Counted from the first letter of the stretch, positions 54,604 to 63,506 are shown. The stretch: 64,000 bases of DNA from Mucilaginibacter aquatilis (GCF_009755275.1 NZ_WQLA01000008.1:124001-188000); one strand, 5' to 3'. Made by a program: numbers and translations. The notes: generated from the sequence alone by a model not told the origin.

Positions 54604-55263
54604 ATGAACACCCGCATTACCGACGTTTTACGACAGATAAGATTATTCTTTTTACCATACCTTATCATCCTTATTGCTTGCCTTGTAATTAAACTTTCAT
54701 ATACCCGTGAGGCTATTTACTTTGCCGTTAACACACGCCACAGCAATTGGGGCGACTGGCTGTTTCCGTACGTTACCGATTTTGGCGAAGGATACATGGT
54801 AGTGACGCTCACGCTTGTAATGCTGCTTTTCAGCTACCGTAAAACGCTGTTGCTGATAACCAGCTTTGCTGTAAGCGGTATTACGGTACAAGTTATAAAG
54901 CACATAGTACAAGCCCCCCGCCCCGTTGTTTACTTTGAAAAAGAGCTTGCCGACATACATTTTGTAAAAGGGATTTCTTTACTTCATAGTAACAGCTTTC
55001 CATCGGGCCATACGGTTACGGCATTTTCGGCAGCAGTGGTGCTTTCATATTTTGCGGTCAACAAACGCTGGGGATTTATATTTTTACTAATGGCTATTGC
55101 CGTGGCCTATTCAAGAATGTACTTAAGCCAGCACTTTTTTGAAGACGTTACAGCAGGTTCAATAGTGGGTACTATATCAACAATTATTTGGATTACATTT
55201 ATGGATAATCGCCCGTTTATGCACTCACAAGCCATGAGCAAAGGCTTACTTAAGCGCAAGTAA
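54604..55263 (+). CDS. PAP2-family phosphatase, membrane-bound
   Basis: A 219-residue protein starting at ATG 54604 (MNTRITDVLRQIRLFFLPY); a frame extends 26 codons upstream, but it runs into the divergent APC start and is not needed. There are about six TM helices; the acid phosphatase motifs are KHIVQAPRP, SNSFPSGHT and SRMYLSQHFFEDV. Such enzymes dephosphorylate lipids such as phosphatidylglycerol phosphate or undecaprenyl pyrophosphate. Divergent from the APC permease, ended by a bidirectional terminator. Confidence 0.88.
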   Translation: MNTRITDVLRQIRLFFLPYLIILIACLVIKLSYTREAIYFAVNTRHSNWGDWLFPYVTDFGEGYMVVTLTLVMLLFSYRKTLLLITSFAVSGITVQVIKHIVQAPRPVVYFEKELADIHFVKGISLLHSNSFPSGHTVTAFSAAVVLSYFAVNKRWGFIFLLMAIAVAYSRMYLSQHFFEDVTAGSIVGTISTIIWITFMDNRPFMHSQAMSKGLLKRK

Positions 55264-55274
55264 AGACACAAAAA

Positions 55275-55305
55275 AAGGCTGCCATGCATTAAGCACGGCA
55301 GCCTT
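55275..55305. terminator. Bidirectional terminator between PAP2 and Kup
   Basis: AAGGCTGCC pairs with GGCAGCCTT across a 13-base loop, with an A tract before and TCC/TTA after, so it can work on both strands. Confidence 0.8.
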
Positions 55306-55328
55306 CCTTATAAAGTTTAAACAACCGC

Positions 55329-57275
55329 TTAACTAACGCGATTAATAACAACCGTTTCCGGATCGGTAAGCATAAGTGGCACCTTTTCAAGTGTAACGAA
55401 GCTTAGGTCTAAACCAAAACCGCGCTCTTCAGATATACTCACTTTTTTCAGTTGCGCATATACCGCCATTATAACCCTTTCGTAAAACGATAAACTATGA
55501 GAACGTGACAACACCTTCTCAATTACCACAAAACGGAAGTCGCCTACGATTTTTCTCTTATTCAATGATTTGTAACGGCTGGTAATATCAACTTCGCCCT
55601 TTTTAACCAAATCCTCAACCACCTTACGGAAGAGTAAATTTATCTGCTGTTCTACTCTAAAGCCAAGTTTAAAGTCGATTCTTATTAACTTGTTAGGCAC
55701 TAAAAAGTCTACCTCGTAATCGCGGGTGTATGGCTCGTCCATTACGTCAACGTGTACCAACCAGTAAACGTCTGCTCTTTTAGGTTGCTTTTGAAGTATG
55801 GAGTATATAATTTTCGATTCAACCTCAGAATTAAAGTTTGCACTGGTTAAGTAAACTAACTGCGATGAATATTTAGGTACTGTATCATCGTCACTCAACT
55901 CTTTAAGAATGTCGTAATAGTCTTCAATTTCAACAAACTTAACATAGCGGTTGCGTATGCGCCTTGCTGTATGCCAGCTCCACATTACGCCAAACAATAG
56001 TAAGCCAATGCTGAGCGTAAACCAGCCGCCATCAACAAACTTGCGCAAGTTTCCATATAAAAATATGCCTTCTACAAGTAAATAAATAGCTAAAAACAGG
56101 TTAATTAAATAACCTGGTACTTTACGTCGTTTTAAGAACTTAGAAACCAAAATGGTTGTCATTAACATAGCAACGGTAATGCTCAAACCATAAGCAGCCT
56201 CCATTTCGGCCGAGTGTTGAAACAGTAATACCACGCCAATACAACCGGCACACATAATCCAGTTAATGCTGGGTACGTACAGTTGTCCCTTTTGTTCAGA
56301 TGGGTAATTGATTTTAACCTTAGGCCAAAGATTAAGCCTTACAGCCTCAGATATAAGTGTGTATGAGCCTGATATAAGTGCCTGGCTGGCAATAATTGCA
56401 GCAACCGTAGCTATACCAATCCCAAATATCAAAAATTGCTGCGGCATAATCTGATAAAACGGATTAAGCTTATTCAAATCAAGTATTTGGCCGTCGTGCT
56501 GCATTAGCCAAACTGCCTGACCCAGGTAATTTAGTATTAAGCAGGTTTTTACGTAAATCCAGCTTATTCGGATATTGGAGCGGCCGCAATGTCCAAGATC
56601 AGAATATAACGCTTCGGCACCTGTTGTACACAAAAACACGGCACCCAAAATGGTAAACGCCGCCGGATCTGTGCTTAACAAATGATACGCATAGTACGGG
56701 TTAAGTGCCTTAAACACCCAGGGCATTTGCGTTATGTATATTATACCTAATACGCCCATCATGGTAAACCATAAAAACATGATAGGCCCAAAAGCCTTGC
56801 CTACCAATGATGTACCAAACTGCTGTATGAAAAACAAGCCGGCTATAATTGCTATAACCACGCTCATTGTTGGCAAATTAGGATAAACAGTGTGCAAGCC
56901 CTCAATGGCCGATGATATGGTAATTGGTGGTGTGATTATGCCATCGGCAAGTAGCGCACAGCCCCCTAACACCGCAGGAACAATAAGCCATTTGGCCCTT
57001 CGCCTCACCAGCGAAAAGAGCGAAAATATTCCGCCCTCCCCTTTATTATCTGCCTGCAGCGTTATAACTACATATTTAATGGTCGTTTGCAGCGTAAGCG
57101 TCCAGAAAATACACGAAACACCTCCAAGAACAAGTGCTTCGGAAATGCGGTGGCCGCCTACAATAGCCTTGAATACGTAAAGGGGAGAGGTACCAATATC
57201 GCCGTATATAATACCTAAACTGATAAGCAGCCCAGCAGCTGTGAGCTTTTGCAGATCTTTATGATGTGATGACAC
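55329..57275 (-). CDS. kup: Kup-family potassium uptake transporter
   Basis: A 648-residue membrane protein with about 12 TM helices. The first helix has GIIYGDIGTSPLYVFK, the K-binding signature, and DNKGEGGIFSLFSLVRR is the second conserved loop; the C-terminal cytoplasmic domain (about 430-648) is longer than the membrane part needs, as usual for KUP/HAK/KT. It takes up K+ by proton symport. Transcribed alone. Confidence 0.95.
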   Translation of the reverse strand: MSSHHKDLQKLTAAGLLISLGIIYGDIGTSPLYVFKAIVGGHRISEALVLGGVSCIFWTLTLQTTIKYVVITLQADNKGEGGIFSLFSLVRRRAKWLIVPAVLGGCALLADGIITPPITISSAIEGLHTVYPNLPTMSVVIAIIAGLFFIQQFGTSLVGKAFGPIMFLWFTMMGVLGIIYITQMPWVFKALNPYYAYHLLSTDPAAFTILGAVFLCTTGAEALYSDLGHCGRSNIRISWIYVKTCLILNYLGQAVWLMQHDGQILDLNKLNPFYQIMPQQFLIFGIGIATVAAIIASQALISGSYTLISEAVRLNLWPKVKINYPSEQKGQLYVPSINWIMCAGCIGVVLLFQHSAEMEAAYGLSITVAMLMTTILVSKFLKRRKVPGYLINLFLAIYLLVEGIFLYGNLRKFVDGGWFTLSIGLLLFGVMWSWHTARRIRNRYVKFVEIEDYYDILKELSDDDTVPKYSSQLVYLTSANFNSEVESKIIYSILQKQPKRADVYWLVHVDVMDEPYTRDYEVDFLVPNKLIRIDFKLGFRVEQQINLLFRKVVEDLVKKGEVDITSRYKSLNKRKIVGDFRFVVIEKVLSRSHSLSFYERVIMAVYAQLKKVSISEERGFGLDLSFVTLEKVPLMLTDPETVVINRVS

Positions 57276-57448
57276 TTTTAAAGTATAAATTTTACTGAAA
57301 AAAGAAAACGGTCATTCTACACTTAACCATTTGAATGCCTGTATAAACAAGTAATTATATTACCAAACCCGTATAATTCAATTTTGTTAAAAATTGTTAA
57401 AATTATAATATGTACTTTGTACACTGTAACGGGTTACTGTTTTATTAG

Positions 57449-57456
57449 TACCTTTG
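57449..57456 (+). promoter_or_regulatory. Possible Bacteroidetes -7 element (TACCTTTG)
   Basis: TACCTTTG matches the TAnnTTTG consensus and lies 14 bases before the chosen ATG at 57471. It supports that start over ATG 57384, but a proper -33 TTTG at 19-21 bases upstream is not visible. Confidence 0.35.
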
Positions 57457-57470
57457 TATCAAATGTAAAT

Positions 57471-57974
57471 ATGGGGCAAAGATATACTTTTAATTATTTA
57501 TGGATAACATTAATTGCAGCAGCAATATCCATAAACTTTGCCTTTACTTTAGGGTTGGGTAGCCATGCCAAAGCCGATACCATTTACGCACGTAAAACTA
57601 GGTCGGCTAAAAACTCCTATTTAAAAAACGGCTTAACGCCGGGCAGCATGCCCCAAATTAAGCCATCGCCATACAGTAATATAAAGCCAACCATTCCGGT
57701 TAGTACTGATAAGCTTTTAAACAACGTTCAAATTTTTCCAACAACGGTTGTTGATCAAATTAATGTTAAGTACATGGTTTCGCGCAATGTAAACGTAACC
57801 ATTAAAATTGTTGATGTTTTAGGGAACAATGTTGCAACCTTGTTTTCAGACAGGGTTGAATCGGGCGAAAAAAAATTCACCTCGCCTTTACCCGGCAACC
57901 TTACCAGCGGCTTTTACTTTTTAAGAGTAATGGTTGGTACCGAATCGGTTATACGCCGTATAACTGTTCTTTAA
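57471..57974 (+). CDS. Very short secreted protein with T9SS type A sorting domain
   Basis: About 167 residues from ATG 57471 (MGQRYTFNYLWITLIAAAIS). An upstream ATG at 57384 gives a longer form but loses the simple signal peptide and lies before the possible promoter. The signal peptide ends near residue 35 (SHAKA). The last 85 residues (NNVQIFPTTVVDQINVKYM ... GFYFLRVMVGTESVIRRITVL) are a type A C-terminal sorting domain, which directs export through the type IX system and attachment or release at the surface. That leaves only about 45 residues of passenger with many lysines and prolines (SAKNSYLKNGLTPGS, PSPYSNIKPTIPVS), too little for a known enzyme. Confidence 0.7.
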   Translation: MGQRYTFNYLWITLIAAAISINFAFTLGLGSHAKADTIYARKTRSAKNSYLKNGLTPGSMPQIKPSPYSNIKPTIPVSTDKLLNNVQIFPTTVVDQINVKYMVSRNVNVTIKIVDVLGNNVATLFSDRVESGEKKFTSPLPGNLTSGFYFLRVMVGTESVIRRITVL

Positions 57975-57984
57975 TCGCCTTTTC

Positions 57985-58176
57985 TTATCTGCTTTCCAGG
58001 GTGTTTTGAAACCTTGACGGATTTATGTAAAGCACATATCTTTTTGCAAAGCATGCGCTGCAAAAATAACGTCGTATTGGAAGAAAAAACAATAATGACT
58101 TAATCCACTTTGCGCGGGCAACGCGGTAACTAAACGGCTTTTTGCACTTAGGGCAACACAATACTTTTGCAGCCAT
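57985..58176 (-). CDS. Small zinc-ribbon protein, unknown function
   Basis: About 63 residues from ATG 58176 (MAAKVLCCPKCKKPF), with a second start three codons earlier. It has the CPKC and CSAC pairs of a zinc ribbon around a basic, partly hydrophobic middle (RVARAKWIKSLLFFLPIRRYF). The spacing resembles short hypothetical proteins in Bacteroidetes, from memory. It is transcribed on the minus strand, convergent with the T9SS cargo. Small size and AT-rich context leave it uncertain. Confidence 0.55.
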   Translation of the reverse strand: MAAKVLCCPKCKKPFSYRVARAKWIKSLLFFLPIRRYFCSACFAKRYVLYINPSRFQNTLESR

Positions 58177-58362
58177 AAAACACAATATTTATTAATCAAC
58201 AATAAGGGAGCACCAATATACAATTATATTGTCCCAATAATGCGCATTTAGCATATTTAACAAGTATTTAACCTTAACCAAACGTTTGTTTCATCAACTC
58301 TAAAGCGTATTTTAACATATAATTAAATACAAGTAAACATATACCTGAGCTTTAAAATAATA

Positions 58363-58395
58363 TTGGGCCGTAAATTGTATTATTTCATAGATTTG
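58363..58395 (+). promoter_or_regulatory. Putative promoter of the FAH gene
   Basis: TTG at 58363-58365 and TAGATTTG at 58388-58395 (consensus TAnnTTTG) are spaced by 22 bases, and the ATG lies 17 bases after. This is the best Bacteroidetes-type promoter I saw. It probably also drives the M23 peptidase and Bcp genes. Confidence 0.5.
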
Positions 58396-58412
58396 ATTTT
58401 TACTCAAACACT

Positions 58413-59024
58413 ATGAAAATTATAGCCATTGGCCGCAACTACGCCGAACATGCTAAAGAGCTGAATAACCCGGTACCTACTACCCCGGTTATTTTTATGA
58501 AGCCTGATACTGCCATTTTAAAAGATAACAAGCCTTTTTATTTACCTGAGTTTTCTAATGATGTGCATCATGAAATAGAACTGGTGCTTAAAATTAGCAA
58601 GGAAGGTAAATACATTAATGAAAAGTTTGCAGCCGACTATTTCGAAGAAATTGGTTTAGGTATTGATTTTACCGCTCGTGATATACAGGCACGCCACAAA
58701 GAGAAGGGTTTACCGTGGGAGCTTGCCAAGGGTTTTGATCATTCGGCCCCTATCAGTAACTTTTTGCCTAAAGCTCAATTTACTGATCTGTACAACTTAA
58801 ACCTCAAACTTGACATTAACGGGCAAACGCGCCAGGATGGTAATACTAAAGATCTTTTATTTTCATTTGAACGCTTAATAGCGTTTGTGTCACAATACAT
58901 TACGCTAAAAAAGGGCGACTTAATTTTTACCGGAACACCTGAAGGTGTATCGGCCGTAAAACAAGGTGACCACTTAGAGGGTTATCTCGACGGACAAAAA
59001 TTACTCGATTTTCACGTAAAATAA
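58413..59024 (+). CDS. Fumarylacetoacetate hydrolase family protein
   Basis: A 203-residue cytoplasmic enzyme. FMKPDTAIL, HHEIELVLKI (metal-binding glutamates), IGLGIDFTARDIQ and FTGTPEGV are the FAH core motifs. At 203 residues it is the small form (acylpyruvase or oxaloacetate decarboxylase type) rather than the 420-residue fumarylacetoacetase. A likely role is hydrolysis of acylpyruvates or decarboxylation of oxaloacetate. First gene of a unit with M23 and Bcp (gaps 6 and 17 bases). Confidence 0.88.
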   Translation: MKIIAIGRNYAEHAKELNNPVPTTPVIFMKPDTAILKDNKPFYLPEFSNDVHHEIELVLKISKEGKYINEKFAADYFEEIGLGIDFTARDIQARHKEKGLPWELAKGFDHSAPISNFLPKAQFTDLYNLNLKLDINGQTRQDGNTKDLLFSFERLIAFVSQYITLKKGDLIFTGTPEGVSAVKQGDHLEGYLDGQKLLDFHVK

Positions 59025-59030
59025 TTCTTG

Positions 59031-60743
59031 ATGCTAAAAAAGCTATTTTGCCTGCTCGGATGTCTTGCCTCTTTACAAAGCATCCGGGCGCAAGAGGTTG
59101 TACAAACTAAAACTTATCAAAAAGGCGTTTTTCAATATCCGCTTGATTTGACACCCAGCACTGCCGGTTCTTTTGGTGAATTACGCGCCAATCACTTTCA
59201 TTCCGGGCTCGATTTCAGAACTAATCGTCAAATCGGGTTTCCGGTGCATGCGGCCATGTATGGTTACGTATCAAGGTTGCGGGTACAATTAGGTGGTTTT
59301 GGTAACGCTGTATACCTTACCCATCCAAACGGGTTTACCAGTGTATATGCTCACCTTGATCACCTTACCCCCGAGCTTGCTGCTGCTGTACGCAAATATC
59401 AGTACGAGCATCAAAGCTTTGAGGTTGACTTTAAGTTGCAGCCTTTTCAGTTTCCGGTAACCAAGGGTCAACTTATTGCTATATCAGGCAATACTGGTGC
59501 TTCGGGCGGTCCGCATCTCCATTTTGAAATCCGCGACTCATTGACCGAGGAAACTATCAACCCTCAACTATTCGGGCTAACCATAGCTGATAACATTCCG
59601 CCAAGCATAAGCGGTATTAGCGTTTATCATTTGAATGGGAAACCTTTTAGTGAAAATACGTTCAGGGAGCCTTATGCTGTAACCGGTGCTTCGGGTAACT
59701 ATCGCCTTACCAAATTACAAACGCTAAACTTAAGCGGCGAGATAGGTTTTGGGCTAACGGCTAATGATCTCAATAATTCCTCAGCAAACCGTAATGGAAT
59801 TTACTCAGTTGAGCTTAAGCTTGACGGACGCACTGTGTACACTTTTGCCGTGGAACGCTTTGCATTTGATCAAACCCACGCTATAAATGGCTATATTGAT
59901 TATCCGCAGTTCATCCAATACAAACGCTGGATCCAAAAGTGCTTTATTCCACCCGGAAGCCGTATTACGCTTTATCCTCAAAACGAAAACCGGGGAATCA
60001 TCAATTTCCGTGATACGCTATTGCACGATGTGGAATACCTGGTTAAAGACGTTGCAGGTAACACTTCAACACTTAAACTAAAGGTGCAGTCGAGCATCCC
60101 CAAGGATAAGCCCGTGACAACTTACTCAGGGACTAAATTTTCATACAACCAACGTAATGAATTCAATAACGCGGCGGTTAAGGTGGTAGTTGAGCCGGGC
60201 AACCTTTATGATGACCTGGATTTTAAGTACAGCACCCTGCCACAAAAGCCGGGAATGTACTCGGCAATACATCGTATACATAACCGCCTCACTCCTATTC
60301 ATGATCACATTAATCTATGGATTAAGCCCGATGCTTCAATTGGCTCGCTGGCTAACAAAGCAGTTATTGTAAACACTATGCGGGGCAGCTTAGGCGGAAA
60401 GTTTGAAGATGGCTACGTAAAGGCACAACCAGCCGTATTTGGTGATTATTATATTAAGATTGATACCACCGCACCGCGTATAGTTCCAATAAACATTAGT
60501 AACGGAGCCAATTTAGCAGCAGCGAAAAGCATTTCGCTGCGTGCCAGTGATGATTTGTCTGGCTTAAAATCGGTAGTTGCAAAAATTGACGGCAAGTGGA
60601 TTTTACTTACCCAGGATTACCGCACACGTATATACAAATATACTTTTGATGAAAGCCTAAGTGCAGGCAAACATGAGTTTGAAGTAACGGTTACCGATGC
60701 CAAAGACAACGTTTCACAATATAGAGCTACATTTAATAAATAA
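59031..60743 (+). CDS. Secreted M23 family metallopeptidase
   Basis: A 570-residue protein (ATG 59031; a TTG lies just before). The signal peptide is LKKLFCLLGCLASLQSIRAQ. The M23 domain (about 45-190) has HSGLDFRTNRQIGFPVHAA (His and Asp zinc ligands), GGFGNAVYLTHPNG and SGGPHLHFEIRDS (catalytic His-x-His). The remaining 380 residues look like beta-sandwich modules without known motifs. M23 enzymes cut peptidoglycan peptide bridges; with an intact HLH it is probably active. Second gene of the unit. Confidence 0.9.
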   Translation: MLKKLFCLLGCLASLQSIRAQEVVQTKTYQKGVFQYPLDLTPSTAGSFGELRANHFHSGLDFRTNRQIGFPVHAAMYGYVSRLRVQLGGFGNAVYLTHPNGFTSVYAHLDHLTPELAAAVRKYQYEHQSFEVDFKLQPFQFPVTKGQLIAISGNTGASGGPHLHFEIRDSLTEETINPQLFGLTIADNIPPSISGISVYHLNGKPFSENTFREPYAVTGASGNYRLTKLQTLNLSGEIGFGLTANDLNNSSANRNGIYSVELKLDGRTVYTFAVERFAFDQTHAINGYIDYPQFIQYKRWIQKCFIPPGSRITLYPQNENRGIINFRDTLLHDVEYLVKDVAGNTSTLKLKVQSSIPKDKPVTTYSGTKFSYNQRNEFNNAAVKVVVEPGNLYDDLDFKYSTLPQKPGMYSAIHRIHNRLTPIHDHINLWIKPDASIGSLANKAVIVNTMRGSLGGKFEDGYVKAQPAVFGDYYIKIDTTAPRIVPINISNGANLAAAKSISLRASDDLSGLKSVVAKIDGKWILLTQDYRTRIYKYTFDESLSAGKHEFEVTVTDAKDNVSQYRATFNK

Positions 60744-60760
60744 CATTTACACTGTACAAT

Positions 60761-61225
60761 ATGTCGAGTTTAAAACAAGGCGATAAAGCCCCTGAATTTT
60801 CAGCTAAAGACCAAAATGGTAACACGGTATCTTTAGGCAATTACAAAGGAAAAACTGTCATTTTATATTTTTATCCGAAAGATGACACCCCTGGTTGCAC
60901 TGCCGAATCATGCGATTTCAGAGACAATTATGAATACCTTAGTTCGCAAGGATATGAGGTTATTGGTGTAAGCGTTGACGATGAAAAATCTCATAAAAAG
61001 TTTGAAACTAAATACAGCTTACCATTTACACTCATTGCCGATACCGAACAGAAAATTGTAAACGACTATGGCGTATGGGTTGAAAAAAACATGTACGGTA
61101 AAAAGTATATGGGCACCCAGCGTACTACATTTATTATAAACCCCGAAGGTGTAATAAGCCACGTTATTGAAAAGGTGGATACAAAGAACTCGTCACAACA
61201 GGTGCTTGACCTGTTGAAAGCATAG
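60761..61225 (+). CDS. bcp: Thioredoxin-dependent thiol peroxidase (Bcp family peroxiredoxin)
   Basis: A 154-residue cytoplasmic peroxiredoxin: FYPKDDTPGCTAESC carries the peroxidatic Cys46 and the resolving Cys51 five residues later, the Bcp/PrxQ arrangement. VIGVSVDDEKSHKKFETKY and TFIINPEGVI complete the fold. It reduces organic peroxides with thioredoxin. It ends the FAH-M23-Bcp unit; the next gene starts after a 103-base gap. Confidence 0.95.
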   Translation: MSSLKQGDKAPEFSAKDQNGNTVSLGNYKGKTVILYFYPKDDTPGCTAESCDFRDNYEYLSSQGYEVIGVSVDDEKSHKKFETKYSLPFTLIADTEQKIVNDYGVWVEKNMYGKKYMGTQRTTFIINPEGVISHVIEKVDTKNSSQQVLDLLKA

Positions 61226-61328
61226 TGAGGTTAATTAAAACATTTTTATAACTTAGCTTTATTGTAAAATAAAGTGCTTTGGTATTAAACCTATCACTTT
61301 AGCATCCATCCAACAGATATATATTTAA

Positions 61329-61883
61329 ATGTCAGCATCCGTTAGTGATACCGAGATACTCGCCAAGTTTCAGGACGAACGTACCCGAAATGAGGCTTTC
61401 AATTTGCTGCTTAAAAAGTATCAGCAAAAAATATACTGGCATGTTCGCCGCATGGTTATAGATCATGACGATGCAGATGACCTGGTGCAAGATGTATTCA
61501 TAAAAATATGGAAAAACCTGCCAGGTTTCAGGAACGATGCCCAACTGTACACCTGGATGTACCGGATTGCCACTAACGAGTGCATTACATTTTTAAATAA
61601 GAAGAAACAAAAGAATAACATCCCGTTGGATGACGTGTCGTATGAGTTGTCAGAGTCATTGGCCGACAGCACTTACCTCAGCGGCGACAAAGTGCAGCTT
61701 AAGCTACAACAAGCGTTGCTCACCCTGCCCGATAAACAACGGCTGGTATTTAACATGAAATACTACGATGATATGAAGTATGAAGAAATTTCAGAAATAC
61801 TTGGTACAAGTGTAGGAGCTTTAAAGGCTTCTTTCCATTTGGCAGTAAAAAAAATCGAAGCATTCTTATTATCAAACGATTAA
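61329..61883 (+). CDS. ECF-type RNA polymerase sigma factor
   Basis: A 184-residue sigma factor: region 2 at about 25-95 (DHDDADDLVQDVFIKIWKNL, WMYRIATNECITFLNK) and region 4 at about 125-180 (LQQALLTLPDKQRLVFNM, YEEISEILGTSVGALKASFHL). It lacks an anti-sigma FecR-type partner but is followed after 43 bases by a repeat-containing membrane protein and then a Spy-like protein, which are the likely regulators. Confidence 0.93.
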   Translation: MSASVSDTEILAKFQDERTRNEAFNLLLKKYQQKIYWHVRRMVIDHDDADDLVQDVFIKIWKNLPGFRNDAQLYTWMYRIATNECITFLNKKKQKNNIPLDDVSYELSESLADSTYLSGDKVQLKLQQALLTLPDKQRLVFNMKYYDDMKYEEISEILGTSVGALKASFHLAVKKIEAFLLSND

Positions 61884-61926
61884 TTTTTCATTTATACATT
61901 AAACCTTTTAGTTTCATTTTAATCTA

Positions 61927-62877
61927 ATGAGGGATATGGAAATCGATATAGAACATAAAGACCTGCCGGAAGACAACTCCTGGCGCCAAAAGCTGCCTCA
62001 ACCAGGCAATGCTTTTGATGTGCCTGCAGGGTACTTTAATGATTTGAGCGAGCGGATCATATCGGGTGTACATTTAGAACAATTTAAGCAGAGCGATATT
62101 AGCGGTGGTTTTACAATTCCGGAAAATTACTTCACAGCTTTAGGCGATAATATTGTAAGCCGTATTGCAATTGAGGAAACGCTTACTGGTACAACAAATG
62201 CATTTGCTGTACCGGCAAATTACTTTGATGAACTTGCAGTTAATATTCAAAGTCGCATTACTATTGAAGAAGCTACAGATGCAAGCCAAGAAGCGTTTAC
62301 CGTACCGCAAGGCTATTTTGAAAAACTAAACAGTAATATTCAAAGTCGTTTAGTAATTGAAGAGGCTTTTGCTGGTGAAAATGAAGGCTTTGAGGTACCA
62401 CAAGGTTACTTTGAAAATTTAAGCGACAGCATTTTAAGCCGCATTGCTTTAGAAGAAGCTACCGAGCCTCAACATAATGCTTTTGAAGTTCCTGCCGGAT
62501 ATTTTGACACTTTACAGCAAAGCATAATAAGCCAAACTACCGGCGAGAGTGAAGCTAAAGTTATTCAAATGCCATCTAGGCCGGTTGGTGTAGTTCGCAA
62601 GCTGGTATCAACTGCAGCATTTAAATATGCCTCAGCTGCTTGTTTTGCCATTATAGCGGGTGCTGCACTATATTTTAGCGACGCGCCTTTGTTAAAATCA
62701 CACGGACAGTCGTACCTGCATCAAGAACTTTCAGAGATACCTTCTGATGATATCAGAAACTTTTTGGAAACACAAACCGAAGCTACCGAAACAGAGCATA
62801 GAGTAATTGCCGACGGCACGCAGATAGACAGTAACGCTTTAAGAGCGGCCATACAGGATTATGTTGATTTGCAATAA
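61927..62877 (+). CDS. Membrane protein with six tandem FxVPxxYFxxL repeats, putative anti-sigma
   Basis: A 316-residue protein. Six copies of a 31-residue unit, Phe at residues 30, 62, 93, 124, 155 and 186, fill 29-204. Each has [GA]F-x-[VI]-P-x-x-Y-F-x-x-L-x-x-x-I, and repeats 2 to 5 also have SR[IL]xIEE or SRIALEE. A TM helix (about 232-250) follows, with a 65-residue periplasmic tail. Single copies of this motif occur in Bacteroidetes proteins beside ECF sigma genes, from memory; six in tandem are unusual. Position between the sigma factor and a Spy-like protein (gaps 43 and 9 bases) makes an anti-sigma role likely, but no classical zinc anti-sigma motif is visible. Confidence 0.75.
   Translation: MRDMEIDIEHKDLPEDNSWRQKLPQPGNAFDVPAGYFNDLSERIISGVHLEQFKQSDISGGFTIPENYFTALGDNIVSRIAIEETLTGTTNAFAVPANYFDELAVNIQSRITIEEATDASQEAFTVPQGYFEKLNSNIQSRLVIEEAFAGENEGFEVPQGYFENLSDSILSRIALEEATEPQHNAFEVPAGYFDTLQQSIISQTTGESEAKVIQMPSRPVGVVRKLVSTAAFKYASAACFAIIAGAALYFSDAPLLKSHGQSYLHQELSEIPSDDIRNFLETQTEATETEHRVIADGTQIDSNALRAAIQDYVDLQ
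62011..62538 (+). repeat. Six 93-base tandem units encoding the FxVPxxYF repeats
   Basis: The unit length is 31 codons (32 between the first two). Conservation is at the protein level; the DNA of the copies differs at many third positions (only short exact matches such as TAATATTCAAAGTCG between units 3 and 4), so the repeats are old and kept by selection rather than recent slippage. Confidence 0.85.
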
Positions 62878-62886
62878 TTAATTAAG

Positions 62887-63327
62887 ATGAAGTTACTATT
62901 GAAATATTTATTGTTTACGTTGATGATTTTTGCCGGTTATGAGGTGTTTAGCCAGCCACCGGCATCTTTCAGAAGCACATCGGCGCCATCAAAAAAACTC
63001 AACCTCATACGCGAGGGATATATTGAAACTCAAATTAAGCTGAGTAATGATGAGAAAGCCAAGTTTTGGCCGGTTTATCGTGAGTATAAAGAAGAAGTAA
63101 ATTCTATACGTAAAGCCAAACTGCAAAACCGCCTTAACAAGTCAAAAGATCAGATTCAGAAAGACCTGGAATACGATCAGCAATTGGTTGATGCCAAAAA
63201 ACATTATACAAAGGAGTTTTTAAAAATATTGCCCCCTGATAAAGTTAACCGCGTTTTTCAAAGTGAGCGTGAATTTACCGAAGAATTGATAAAGCAATTA
63301 GGTGAACGCGGAACACCCGATAAATAA
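62887..63327 (+). CDS. Spy-like periplasmic protein, possible sensor of the ECF system
   Basis: A 146-residue protein with a signal peptide (core LLLKYLLFTLMIFAGY, cleavage near VFSQ) and a helical mature part (LREGYIETQIKLSNDEKAKFWP ... lacking the N-terminal R in detail, FLKILPPDKVNRVFQSEREF) resembling the CpxP/Spy LTxxQ family and what databases call sensor of ECF-type sigma factor. It follows the putative anti-sigma after 9 bases and is followed by a strong terminator. It probably detects misfolded or stressed envelope components. Confidence 0.75.
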   Translation: MKLLLKYLLFTLMIFAGYEVFSQPPASFRSTSAPSKKLNLIREGYIETQIKLSNDEKAKFWPVYREYKEEVNSIRKAKLQNRLNKSKDQIQKDLEYDQQLVDAKKHYTKEFLKILPPDKVNRVFQSEREFTEELIKQLGERGTPDK

Positions 63328-63345
63328 GCTTAGTTATTAAGTTAT

Positions 63346-63380
63346 AAAAAGCGATTTGTGAAGCCACAAGTCGCTTTTTT
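63346..63380 (+). terminator. Terminator of the ECF operon
   Basis: AAAAAGCGA(T)TTGTG pairs with CACAAGTCGCTTTTTT, a stem of about 13 bp with a 4-base loop and a T tract. It starts 18 bases after the last stop. Confidence 0.85.
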
Positions 63381-63506
63381 GTTTATCAAAACAATTCAAT
63401 TTGAGCAAATAGGGTATTAACTGTAAAACACTAAGTATTGTATTAAGGTTATGTTAAAGAGAATGCAGTATTCAATAGCGCAGTACTGTTTAACAAATAC
63501 CTAGAA

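Noticed and set aside
57384..57470. Upstream start of the T9SS cargo
   Set aside because: It adds a second hydrophobic stretch before the signal peptide and begins before the possible -7 element; the ATG at 57471 is better.
62011..62538. Regular 93-base repeats considered as a CRISPR-like or minisatellite array
   Set aside because: The units lie within one coding frame, differ in DNA sequence and have no spacer pattern; they are protein repeats.
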